Part shown: positions 8,025-14,270 of the stretch, one piece after another
Numbering within the stretch: position 1 is the stretch's first letter
Layout of the letters: the number at the start of each line of letters is the position of its first letter
Translations under genes and position numbers: made by a program
Notes under the pieces: generated by a model
Seen by the model: the letters and a program-made list of their open reading frames with translations, nothing else
What the model was told of the DNA's origin: nothing
Databases searched by the model: none
IMG/VR virus record: IMGVR_UViG_3300045935_000041
Span: 1-39,030 of that record
Direction: 5' to 3' (one strand)
DNA length: 39,030 bases
DNA from: a virus

Positions 8025-8173
8025 CGCTATTTTGCACCGAGGAAAAAATCTATGCGTGGCTGCGGGGCCGCTCCGCGGCCGGCGTGCCATTTCGGCACAT
8101 ATACGCCCCCCCGGTCCCCCAGTCAGCAATAAAATTGCGCTGTATACGTCAGAGGCGACCGATTGTTGCTGGA
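8025..8173. other. Non-coding gap with hairpins and C runs, candidate cos region
   Basis: 149 bases between the HNH and ParB-methyltransferase genes, just upstream of the terminase block. It contains a perfect 6-bp hairpin GGCCGC/GCGGCC (8066-8080), a perfect 5-bp hairpin GTGCC/GGCAC (8084-8098), then C7-GGT-C5 at 8108-8122. The direct pair GATTGTTGC / GATTGTTGC occurs at 8161-8169 and 8182-8190. GC-rich strings beside paired repeats near terS and an HNH gene are typical of cohesive-end sites. No cut position can be assigned from sequence alone. Confidence 0.35.
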
Positions 8174-8527
8174 TTACGTTCGATTGTTGCGAGACGAGTG
8201 CTCGAGCCCTTGCTTCAGGCTGTCATGGCAAGGCTTGCACAGGGTTTGGAAGGGACCGGCCCAGAACCGGGTTTCATCGCCGCGATGCGGCTCGATGTGG
8301 TCGCAGACCAGCTGCGATGTATCGGCAATGACATGGTGGCAGAGGCGGCAGGTGAACAGGTCGCGGACCAGTACCGACCAGCGCAGATGCTGCCATCGCC
8401 TGGTATGATACCAGGCCTGCCAGTGCTGGGTGGCATGGCGGTATCGGCTTTCGGCCTTGTCGTCGCCCGATGCATAGCCGATGCGTGGCACCAGGGCGGT
8501 GAGCCTGGGCTTCAGGTTGCGCAGCAT
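8174..8527 (-). CDS. HNH endonuclease next to the terminase
   Basis: 117 aa. Start ATG 8527 overlaps the stop of the upstream gene as TGATG. The HNH fold is visible: RDLFTCRLCHHVI (zinc CxxC), then VCDHIEPHRGD (catalytic DH) and WAGPFQTLCKPCHDSLK (second CxxC with His). Such HNH proteins beside terminase genes (HK97 gp74 and relatives) assist terminase cutting in cos phages. It fits a packaging role, with the candidate cos gap immediately downstream. A homing-type nuclease is the alternative. Confidence 0.88.
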   Translation of the reverse strand: MLRNLKPRLTALVPRIGYASGDDKAESRYRHATQHWQAWYHTRRWQHLRWSVLVRDLFTCRLCHHVIADTSQLVCDHIEPHRGDETRFWAGPFQTLCKPCHDSLKQGLEHSSRNNRT

Positions 8528-8751
8528 CAGGCACCGATCTGGCACCACTTCCAATGATAGCCATGCACGGTTCTCCTGCTATCCCGGCATGCCCGGCTGA
8601 TACGCGTTCGAGTACCCATGTCACAGAAGCCCCTTTCCACAGCAAGAGATCGGACTGCTTCCGCGACCGAAGGATAAACCCGTCCATCGGATCGCTCGAC
8701 CGCACGTTTGCCATTACCTTTTTGCGGATAGTCCATCACGCACCGATCTGG
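8525..8751. repeat. Near-identical 18-bp direct repeat bracketing the NUMOD-like gene
   Basis: CATCAGGCACCGATCTGG at 8525-8542 and CATCACGCACCGATCTGG at 8734-8751 differ by one base and are 209 bp apart. On the minus strand each encodes QIGA-stop followed by the next gene's ATG. Thus the fibre gene and the NUMOD-like gene share the same last residues and the same stop-start signal. Confidence 0.85.
8527..8736 (-). CDS. Small NUMOD-like DNA-binding protein
   Basis: 69 aa. Start ATG 8736 and stop 8527 both form TGATG overlaps with the neighbours. The middle part, GRVYPSVAEAVRSL followed by TRISRACRDSRRTVHGYHW, matches the helix-turn-helix repeat (NUMOD1 type) that usually sits at the end of HNH homing endonucleases. 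Here it is free-standing and directly precedes an HNH gene, so it may serve as a specificity partner or be a separated domain. The two ends of the gene lie in near-identical 18-bp sequences, suggesting insertion as a unit. Function is inferred from the motif only. Confidence 0.72.
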   Translation of the reverse strand: MDYPQKGNGKRAVERSDGRVYPSVAEAVRSLAVERGFCDMGTRTRISRACRDSRRTVHGYHWKWCQIGA

Positions 8752-9404
8752 TCGATCGTAGTCAGTGCCACCCATGCTCCGTTCTTGCGGAAGTACATCT
8801 TGCCGTCACTGGGTGCATCGAGGAAGGTCACGCCAGGCACACCCTGCGGCCCTTGCGGGCCAGCAGGCCCAGGTTCGCCTTGAATGCCCTGCGCACCTTG
8901 GAATCCTTGCGGTCCCTGATCGCCCTTGGCACCAGGTGCACCATCGGCACCAGTCGGTCCTTGCGGCCCTGGTACTGTACTGTCGGGACCAGGCGGTCCT
9001 TGCGCACCGTCGGCTCCTGCTGGCCCTTGCGGTCCAGGCACCGTGCTATCCGCACCAAGCGGTCCTTGCGGCCCTGCTGGTCCGACTGGTCCTACAGGTC
9101 CTACAGGTCCTACAGGTCCAACGGGTCCGGGCGGCCCTTGCTCACCCGAACCATCACTGCTGCCGCCACCGCCACCACCGAAGCCGGGGATGAGCTCGGT
9201 CCAGCCCTGATCCTTGCGGGCATAGACCCGGCCGTTGCGCGGCGCATCCGCGACCAGCGGCTTGCCCTTGACCTTCAGCTTGCCGGCGTCTTCGTCGAAG
9301 ACCAGGTCGTCGCTGCCGCCGATCGAGCGGTTGGACGACCAGACCGCCACCTGGTCGGCGACACCCTTGCCGGTGACATCCTTGCGATAAAGCGGCTGGT
9401 CCAT
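8736..9404 (-). CDS. Collagen-like tail fibre or adhesin
   Basis: 222 aa, ATG 9404 with AGGAGG upstream. The N-terminal 75 residues form a head domain ([20 protein letters not shown], then [20 protein letters not shown]). A long Gly-X-Y collagen stretch follows at about 85-190 ([17 protein letters not shown] onward). The end is a second copy of the DAP-x-G-x-YxRK-xGxW motif ([20 protein letters not shown]). Collagen stretches give trimeric rigid rods, so a host-contact fibre is likely. It lies between the endolysin and packaging genes, away from the other tail genes. Short 9-bp repeats inside can change its length without breaking the frame. Confidence 0.85.
   Translation of the reverse strand: MDQPLYRKDVTGKGVADQVAVWSSNRSIGGSDDLVFDEDAGKLKVKGKPLVADAPRNGRVYARKDQGWTELIPGFGGGGGGSSDGSGEQGPPGPVGPVGPVGPVGPVGPAGPQGPLGADSTVPGPQGPAGADGAQGPPGPDSTVPGPQGPTGADGAPGAKGDQGPQGFQGAQGIQGEPGPAGPQGPQGVPGVTFLDAPSDGKMYFRKNGAWVALTTIDQIGA
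9079..9127. repeat. 9-bp tandem repeats inside the collagen gene
   Basis: On the plus strand GGTCCTACA is repeated in tandem with minor variants, encoding GPV units on the minus strand. Slippage would add or remove three residues at a time and keep the reading frame, so fibre length may vary. Confidence 0.8.
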
Positions 9405-9414
9405 CTCGACCCTC

Positions 9415-10161
9415 CTATGATGACGCCACCATGATCTCGCCGTTGACGGTGACCGCGACTGGAGTACTGCCTGGCGGAATCGTGATCGCGACCAGGATCG
9501 GCGTCTGTTCCGGCGGCGGCGTTGGCGCCGGCGCTGGTTCCGGGATCTTGGCCGCCTTCAGAGCAGCGCGGAACTTGTCGTAATAGCTGGCGACCTGCTT
9601 GCCCATCTTCGACACGTCGCCGTTGATGATGCCTCTGGCATTGACGGGGTCGTCTACGGTGTCGTTGAAATACCTGCCGAGCGTCTCCGGCTTGCCGTCC
9701 TTCTGGCGGAACCAGCCCTCGGTCATGCCCTGGAACATTATCCGGGAAGCGATGACCAGATCGAGCGCCTGATCGGCATGCCACTCGATGTCGCGGTCGC
9801 CGGTCAGACCGAGTTTTTTGGTCGCCTTGGCGTAATTGTCGCGCCACGTCAGTTGGACGAAACCGCGGCCATAATAGGTTTGCCCGGTTTCGGGATCCTT
9901 CTTGCCGTACGGCCTGCCGCTGCCTTTGCCGTATTCCTCGATCGGCCACATGGTCTTCGCCGTTTCATGGAAGGTAGTAGCCAGCATGTAGGCCAGCCAG
10001 CGCGTGTCGGTCATCGCGACGCCGGTCTGCTGGGCTTCCCACTGGCCGAGGACGGCATTCATGCCATCGACCTGCTGCTGGCTCAGCGCGCCGCCGAACA
10101 GCGAACCGCGGACGGAATCGAAGAAGATCGTGCGGTCGAACATTAACGGATCAGCTGCCAT
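9415..10161 (-). CDS. Endolysin, glycoside hydrolase family 19-like
   Basis: About 248 aa. ATG 10161 is preferred, with 10167 also possible; both overlap the small acidic gene. The catalytic part matches chitinase-class lysozymes: [20 protein letters not shown] carries the first catalytic Glu, and [20 protein letters not shown] is the family signature. It cuts the glycan strands of peptidoglycan at lysis. The last 60 residues are a Pro-rich linker and a small beta-rich tail ([20 protein letters not shown]) that could bind cell wall or membrane. No signal peptide is seen, so it needs a holin; the nearest holin candidates are far away at 26 kb. Confidence 0.88.
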   Translation of the reverse strand: MAADPLMFDRTIFFDSVRGSLFGGALSQQQVDGMNAVLGQWEAQQTGVAMTDTRWLAYMLATTFHETAKTMWPIEEYGKGSGRPYGKKDPETGQTYYGRGFVQLTWRDNYAKATKKLGLTGDRDIEWHADQALDLVIASRIMFQGMTEGWFRQKDGKPETLGRYFNDTVDDPVNARGIINGDVSKMGKQVASYYDKFRAALKAAKIPEPAPAPTPPPEQTPILVAITIPPGSTPVAVTVNGEIMVASS

Positions 10162-10321
10162 CGCCATCGCCCTCGCCCTCGCCCTCGCCCTCGCCCTCGT
10201 CCTCGTTCTCGTCCTCGAGGATCTGGGTATATTCCTCGAGCATGGCGATAATCCTATCCCGGTCGACGCCAGCCTCGCGCGCCGCGGCGATCAGCTCCTT
10301 CAGTTCCTGTTCGAAATTCAT
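10151..10321 (-). CDS. Small acidic protein with Glu-Gly repeat tail
   Basis: 56 aa, ATG 10321 with a strong AGGAGG ribosome site. The first 36 residues look helical (NFEQELKELIAAAREAGVDR). The end is a [16 protein letters not shown] tail encoded by tandem GGCGAG hexamers (about 10160-10200). The tail overlaps the start of the endolysin gene, so the endolysin ribosome-binding purines are supplied by the repeat. Not recognised. An acidic regulatory peptide or a translation coupler for the endolysin is possible. Confidence 0.65.
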   Translation of the reverse strand: MNFEQELKELIAAAREAGVDRDRIIAMLEEYTQILEDENEDEGEGEGEGEGDGDGS

Positions 10322-10335
10322 GTCGGCCTCCTGTT

Positions 10336-10557
10336 TCAGAACGGCTCGTCAGGTTCGCACTCTTCTGGACTAGGCTTGTAGCCGATCCCCATCGCGTCGT
10401 GGATCTCGGCGAGCAGCGTGATGCAGACCGTGACCTCGATGCGGATGGCCTCGACGTCGGCCGCCAGGCTGTCGAGCGTCACCTCGGCCTTGCGGGGCTC
10501 GGCCGTCATGCCTGGAACGCGCCGTGTATGGGCCTGCATGTCATGGATCAATTTCAT
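10336..10557 (-). CDS. Small hypothetical protein
   Basis: 73 aa. ATG 10557 is chosen for the GGGAGG site directly upstream. The middle (EVTLDSLAADVEAIRIEVTV) is a predicted coiled coil, and the acidic end is EECEPDEPF. Genes on both sides are in the same direction with short gaps. It lies between the CoiA-like block and the endolysin. No family is recognised. Confidence 0.6.
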   Translation of the reverse strand: MKLIHDMQAHTRRVPGMTAEPRKAEVTLDSLAADVEAIRIEVTVCITLLAEIHDAMGIGYKPSPEECEPDEPF

Positions 10558-10567
10558 GGCAGCCTCC

Positions 10568-10864
10568 CTATGCCTGCCGCAACGCATCGAGCGCGGCGAT
10601 GATGCGATCTTCGTGGCCCATGCGCTCGGTATGCTCGGCGTCGATCCGGCGCAGCGCTTCCTTCGACCGGTGTACCAGCTCGGCGGCCTCGACGCGTAGA
10701 TCGTCGATTAGTTTAGCGCGTGCTAAATGATACGCGCTTTCTGCCTTTTGTCGCGCCAGGCGGCGGCTTTCGTAGTCGCGGCCGGCCTGGTCGAAAAGCC
10801 GGCGCGCAGTGTCCGAATTGCGCTCCAAAGACGACGTCCGGACGAGTTCTGGCTGGGCATTCAT
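10568..10864 (-). CDS. Coiled-coil hypothetical protein
   Basis: 98 aa. ATG 10864 has AAAGGA upstream. The protein is largely helical and highly charged (RRLFDQAGRDYESRRLARQK, then VHRSKEALRRIDAEHTERMG), with no catalytic motif. The start overlaps the last codons of no other gene and lies 12 nt below the stop of the CoiA-like gene. Nothing in the sequence reveals a function. Confidence 0.6.
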   Translation of the reverse strand: MNAQPELVRTSSLERNSDTARRLFDQAGRDYESRRLARQKAESAYHLARAKLIDDLRVEAAELVHRSKEALRRIDAEHTERMGHEDRIIAALDALRQA

Positions 10865-10875
10865 GGGGTTTCCTT

Positions 10876-11754
10876 TCATGTTTCAGAAAACAAATCAGAG
10901 GATGATTGTCGGGAATGCAACCTGGATGCGAGATCGTGATGTTCCCGTCTCAATCGCAGATGCGCAACTGATCCTGCTGGCCAGCGGTATCGGTCGGTCT
11001 GATATGCCTGCCGCCCATGGATGAAGGTTTCCAGATCGTCAGCCTGGAATGGTCCAACCAGCTCCAAATTGCGCCAGCGGGATGACCAGCGATAATAGCC
11101 GCCAGCCGAGTGTTCCTCGCCATACTCATCGAACCACTCGGATTCTTCGACCCATAGTCGATAACCACTTAATCGGCCGTGCCAAAAACCGCAGCGTTGG
11201 GCTTCGAACAACCACATGCCGTGCGATCCATTGAATCCATGGATCCAACGTTCAAATGCCCGCGGCGCGTAGCGCACTCTGAAGCGATCGACACCGATGC
11301 GTTCAGCATCCTGCCAAAGTTTGGGCGGTAAAAACGGAATCCAGATCTGGGCAATATCCGCACCAGCATAACTGCTGGCCCGGGCTTCGATTTCCTCCAG
11401 GCCGATCACCGAATGTTGTAATTCGAACGCCACGCCCTTGCCATTTCTCGTCCATGGCCATGCCATGACATCGGCACGGCGATCCCCTGGAAGGGTAGCG
11501 ATCGGGAATTCTACCTCGGCACGTATTCCTCGTTTGACGAAGGCATCATGCAGCAACCGCTTGGCGAGCAGATGCGCAGATGTTTCACCCAGACCCCATG
11601 CGCAGATGGTTGGCGGCTTGTGCGCGAAATGCGCGACGACAATACGCCCCTTCTTCAGGATCAGAGTACTTTTGCATTCAGGACATAGATATGCCGCACC
11701 GCGCTCTGCTTCCGCGGCATCGACTCGGCGCCCATCGAGCGAACCGATCAACAT
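10876..11754 (-). CDS. CoiA-like nuclease
   Basis: 292 aa. N-terminal zinc-binding part with C24xxC27 (YLCPECKSTL) and the HFAH motif at 42-45, as in competence protein CoiA. This is followed by a PD-(D/E)XK-type core with D95 (RRADVMAW) and E111-L-Q113 (VAFELQHSVIGLEEIEAR), the D...ExQ pattern of the CoiA nuclease domain. The C-terminal half is Trp-rich (WLFEAQRCGFWHGRLSGYRLW) and unassigned. CoiA acts on DNA during competence recombination. In a phage early region it may process recombination or replication intermediates. Codon use is a little more AT-rich than its neighbours. It overlaps the upstream gene by 7 nt. Confidence 0.82.
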   Translation of the reverse strand: MLIGSLDGRRVDAAEAERGAAYLCPECKSTLILKKGRIVVAHFAHKPPTICAWGLGETSAHLLAKRLLHDAFVKRGIRAEVEFPIATLPGDRRADVMAWPWTRNGKGVAFELQHSVIGLEEIEARASSYAGADIAQIWIPFLPPKLWQDAERIGVDRFRVRYAPRAFERWIHGFNGSHGMWLFEAQRCGFWHGRLSGYRLWVEESEWFDEYGEEHSAGGYYRWSSRWRNLELVGPFQADDLETFIHGRQAYQTDRYRWPAGSVAHLRLRREHHDLASRLHSRQSSSDLFSET

Positions 11755-12338
11755 GGTGCGCTCCCGTTCATTTTTTCGTCATCTTGCTGCCCCAGCGCCT
11801 TGAGCAGTACCGGCGTCACATGCAACTTTTGACCGTCGAGCCAGTCTGGTGGATTGACGTCGATGCGCGGCGGCGGCTCAAGCTTCTCAGGTGGTTCCGG
11901 CTTCGGAAACTGCTTCAGCAGATCGGCCTTGGCCTTGTCATGCATGTTGTAGAACCGCCGCATGCGCTCCTGCTGCCGGGCGATTTCCTCTGGTGAGGGT
12001 TGCGGCAGTGGCGGCAGTTTATCGGCCGCTATCTGCTCCTGCCGCTTAAGCCGCGCCAGTTCATCCAGGAACGGCTGCTCGGCCTCGTCGCACAGTTTGC
12101 GCAGTTCGGTTGGCCACGGCACGAACAGCGAGCCATGCCGGCCTTGCAATGCCCATGCCAGCGACTGCTCCAACGCCGCTTGGGAAACGCCGCCGAGTGC
12201 CGCCAGGTAAGCGCTTATCGCCACACCGGGATCGTCGGGACTGGGCTTCGGCAGGCTGTTGAGTAGCACCCGAAGCATTCCCAGTTTTTGCTCAGTGGTG
12301 GCTTTCGGGCGGAAGAAGGAAATACCCGTCATCGCCAT
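11748..12338 (-). CDS. Early-region protein next to the DUF1376 gene, possible helicase-loader type
   Basis: 196 aa, with its start overlapping the end of the DUF1376 gene by 47 nt. N-terminal 80 residues are helical and contain LGMLRVLLNSLPKPSPDDPG and SQAALEQSLAWALQGRHGS, followed by WPTELRKLCDE. This resembles proteins that follow replication initiators in prophages. The remainder is Pro-rich and likely flexible. The position after a replication-initiator-like gene suggests a replication accessory role. No ATPase motif is present, so it is not a DnaC-type loader. Confidence 0.65.
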   Translation of the reverse strand: MAMTGISFFRPKATTEQKLGMLRVLLNSLPKPSPDDPGVAISAYLAALGGVSQAALEQSLAWALQGRHGSLFVPWPTELRKLCDEAEQPFLDELARLKRQEQIAADKLPPLPQPSPEEIARQQERMRRFYNMHDKAKADLLKQFPKPEPPEKLEPPPRIDVNPPDWLDGQKLHVTPVLLKALGQQDDEKMNGSAPC

Positions 12339-12918
12339 TGTGCTGCTCCTCCTTGAGTGCGGCCATGCGCCGATCGATCTCCTCGATCATCGAATTTTTG
12401 GGTTTGTTCGCGCGCTTGCGCGCAGGGCGGCGCTCTGCGCCGCCTACATCTACGTTAGTAGATGTATTCTGATTCTGATTCTGGACAGGTGCGCGCGCGC
12501 GCGAAGAATTCGTTGGCTTTTTCGCGATTCTCGCCGCACCCTTTGCCGCAGGGTTTGCCGCACCCTTCGCCGCAGGGTTCGTTTTATACTTAGTATCCTT
12601 TGGTGACTGTTTCGCCGCAGGGTTCGCCGCAGCCCTTTCCATCTCATAATCGGTGCGGCCATTGTGCAAACGGCCGTCAGCGTCCAACGATAGTTTACCG
12701 AAATCAATTAGCCGCTGGACATTGCTGACTACCTCAGTTGAGCGCCGATAACCGAGCAGCCGACGCAGGCTAAAAGCATCGAAACGGATCGGGCCACCCT
12801 GTTCGTACATCAGGAAAATCAACCGCACATAATTGGCGAAGTCCTCGCGGTTCATACCCCGCGTTCCGTGCAGGAAATCCTGTGGATAGCATTTGAAATA
12901 CGGCAGACTGCGCGTCAT
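12292..12918 (-). CDS. DUF1376 protein, replication-initiator-like
   Basis: 208 aa. Start ATG 12918 overlaps the micro-ORF stop as ATGA. N-terminal 90 residues carry the DUF1376 features (LPYFKCYPQDFLHGTRGMNR, then YVRLIFLMYEQGGPI and LRRLLGYRRS), a winged-helix type of domain common in phage replication genes. The middle is low complexity with NPAAK repeats. The DNA encoding this part holds six 12-bp iteron-like repeats split by an AT-rich stretch, the same arrangement as the lambda origin inside gene O. The end is basic (RPARKRANKPKN). An initiator role is inferred from domain and repeats. Confidence 0.75.
   Translation of the reverse strand: MTRSLPYFKCYPQDFLHGTRGMNREDFANYVRLIFLMYEQGGPIRFDAFSLRRLLGYRRSTEVVSNVQRLIDFGKLSLDADGRLHNGRTDYEMERAAANPAAKQSPKDTKYKTNPAAKGAANPAAKGAARIAKKPTNSSRARAPVQNQNQNTSTNVDVGGAERRPARKRANKPKNSMIEEIDRRMAALKEEQHNGDDGYFLLPPESHH
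12533..12637. other. Candidate replication origin: 12-bp iterons around an AT-rich block
   Basis: The 12-mer GCCGCA followed by CCC or GGG and TTY begins at 12533, 12545, 12557 and 12569, then again at 12614 and 12626. Between the two groups is GTTTTATACTTAGTATCC (12581-12598), clearly richer in A and T than its surroundings. The repeats lie in the coding sequence of the DUF1376 protein. The arrangement is visible; origin function is inferred by analogy with lambda O. Confidence 0.5.
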
Positions 12919-12980
12919 GCCGACACCTCAGCCGCCTCCTCGAGGAAGGAATACCGCCAGGCCTCGCAGCGGCCGGTCAT
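12915..12980 (-). CDS. 21-residue micro-ORF coupled at both ends
   Basis: ATG 12980 to TGA 12915 encodes MTGRCEAWRYSFLEEAAEVS plus one Ala. Both junctions are ATGA overlaps: the upstream gene's stop on its start, and its stop on the DUF1376 start. A chain of three coupled genes argues that it is translated. Its role may be only to carry ribosomes forward. No homology can be judged at this length. Confidence 0.5.
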   Translation of the reverse strand: MTGRCEAWRYSFLEEAAEVSA

Positions 12981-13201
12981 GCGGCGGCCTCCGGTTCGGC
13001 GAGAATGGCGGCTACACGCTCGCGGTCGAGCCACACGACAAGTCCGAGCTTTTCGGTGCCTTTGAAAGTAATGGGCTGGTCCGTGGCAAAGCTTATCTTC
13101 GTGATGCCTTTGTTCATATTCAGGCTGTTGGCGCAGTGATCCAGGTTCTGGAACTGGACCTTGTCATCGCCATATCGGGTAATGAGTTCGGAAAGTTTCA
13201 T
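12977..13201 (-). CDS. Small conserved-looking early protein
   Basis: 74 aa. ATG 13201 overlaps the VRR-NUC stop as ATGA. The start MKLSELITRYGDDKVQFQNL followed by DHCANSLN resembles uncharacterised early proteins in phages of rhizobia and relatives. The rest is a small beta-rich fold (TKISFATDQPITFKGTEKLG). It contains no catalytic motif. It sits between the nuclease and the DUF1376 gene, so a DNA-metabolism accessory role is plausible. Confidence 0.65.
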   Translation of the reverse strand: MKLSELITRYGDDKVQFQNLDHCANSLNMNKGITKISFATDQPITFKGTEKLGLVVWLDRERVAAILAEPEAAA

Positions 13202-13620
13202 GCCTCGACCCTCACGCGGACGGCGTCCCACAGTTCGAGCACCTGCATGGCTTCGTTGAACGACCTCGCCACCGCATGCGGCACGCCGCGCGCCTGGCAG
13301 GCATCGCGGAAGGCCTCCTGTGCCTCGGTCAGCGGCGCCCGGCCGCGCTTGAGCTCGAGCCAGTGATGCTGGCCGGTCGGCGAGATCAATAAAAAGTCGG
13401 AAAATCCGGGCTTTACGCCCATCCGCTTGAGCAGGGCCGCGGTTTCCTTGCTGCGCTTTTCACCGGCCGGGAAATGCGTCCAGATCCAGCCAGGTGCCGA
13501 GCCGAGGTCGAGGCTGTCGGCGATGGCGATGTGGGTTTGCCGTTCCAGCGCCGGCGGCGGTTTTGTGCCGCGCTGCCGGCGCGGATCCTTCAACAGGTCG
13601 AGCTGGCGCCAGGCGGTCAT
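13198..13620 (-). CDS. VRR-NUC domain nuclease
   Basis: 140 aa, ATG 13620 in a TGATG overlap with the upstream stop. The VRR-NUC core shows the PD-(D/E)XK residues: D75 in KPGFSDFLLI and E88-L-K90 in HHWLELKRG, followed by the family end TEAQEAFRDACQARGV. Stand-alone VRR-NUC proteins in phages cut branched DNA such as Holliday junctions or flaps. It sits in an operon with a helicase and a replication-type gene, fitting replication-recombination. The N-terminal 60 residues are a basic extension. Confidence 0.88.
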   Translation of the reverse strand: MTAWRQLDLLKDPRRQRGTKPPPALERQTHIAIADSLDLGSAPGWIWTHFPAGEKRSKETAALLKRMGVKPGFSDFLLISPTGQHHWLELKRGRAPLTEAQEAFRDACQARGVPHAVARSFNEAMQVLELWDAVRVRVEA

Positions 13621-14270
13621 CAGAGTTCCAGCCGTCGTGTGACTTCAGCGTGAATCGCATCGACGAGAGCAAGCGCCTTTTCCGCGCCATACCGAGTAAC
13701 AAGACCCTTTGCAGCCGCGGCAAGATCATCTGGAACAGTGAAGGTCTTTTTGCGAAAACCCGCCTCGATCATTGCCGCATGTGGCGAGATATCCCCGGCA
13801 AGCACGCGCTTGTGCAGATCGGGCCGCTTGGAGCGCAGCATGCGCAGGGCACGGTCGCGGGTGTTGCCGTGATTGGTTTTATTTCTGACATTGTCAGATT
13901 TAACCGCCTTGCGTTTGCGCTTTCCCGGCTTGTGCTGCAATGCCTTGTCGATGGCGTCGAGCGCCTCGGTGTCGTCGAAGCAGAGGTGCTTCAGCCGCTC
14001 GATCGAACAGCCGAGCCCGCGCGGAACATCGGTCGTGACGAACTGCTCAAACGACTCGAATTCGATGTCCTCGTCGACCAGGTCGCTATGCCGCTTGCGC
14101 CACATCTCGACGTGCCATTCATTGTCACCGAGGATGTGCTTGACGGTGCGCGGAATCATATCAAGGCTTCCACCGCCATGATTGATCTGACGACTGAGCG
14201 CCAGAACGGATTCCTCAAAGATCACATCGAAGTTGATGTCACGATCGTCGCTCAAAGCGAGGCTAACCAT
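13620..14270 (-). CDS. Early phage protein of unknown function
   Basis: 216 aa. ATG 14270 has a GGAGGAGGG site upstream and overlaps the helicase end by 19 nt. The middle includes a basic segment (QHKPGKRKRKAVKSDNVRNK). After it comes a conserved-looking helical stretch (NTRDRALRMLRSKRPDLHKR, VLAGDISPHAAMIEAGFRKK), which recurs in uncharacterised proteins of many bacterial mobile elements and is probably DNA-binding. The N-terminal part is acidic. The neighbours suggest a DNA transaction role, but the biochemical activity is unknown. Confidence 0.65.
   Translation of the reverse strand: MVSLALSDDRDINFDVIFEESVLALSRQINHGGGSLDMIPRTVKHILGDNEWHVEMWRKRHSDLVDEDIEFESFEQFVTTDVPRGLGCSIERLKHLCFDDTEALDAIDKALQHKPGKRKRKAVKSDNVRNKTNHGNTRDRALRMLRSKRPDLHKRVLAGDISPHAAMIEAGFRKKTFTVPDDLAAAAKGLVTRYGAEKALALVDAIHAEVTRRLEL

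Noticed and set aside
8853-9434. Plus-strand frames rich in Pro, Gly or Ser-Arg repeats
   Set aside because: They mirror the collagen repeats of the minus-strand fibre. Repeat DNA gives open frames in every phase.
12533-12637. CRISPR-like reading of the 12-bp repeats
   Set aside because: Units are too short and have no unique spacers. Iterons or protein repeats explain them better.
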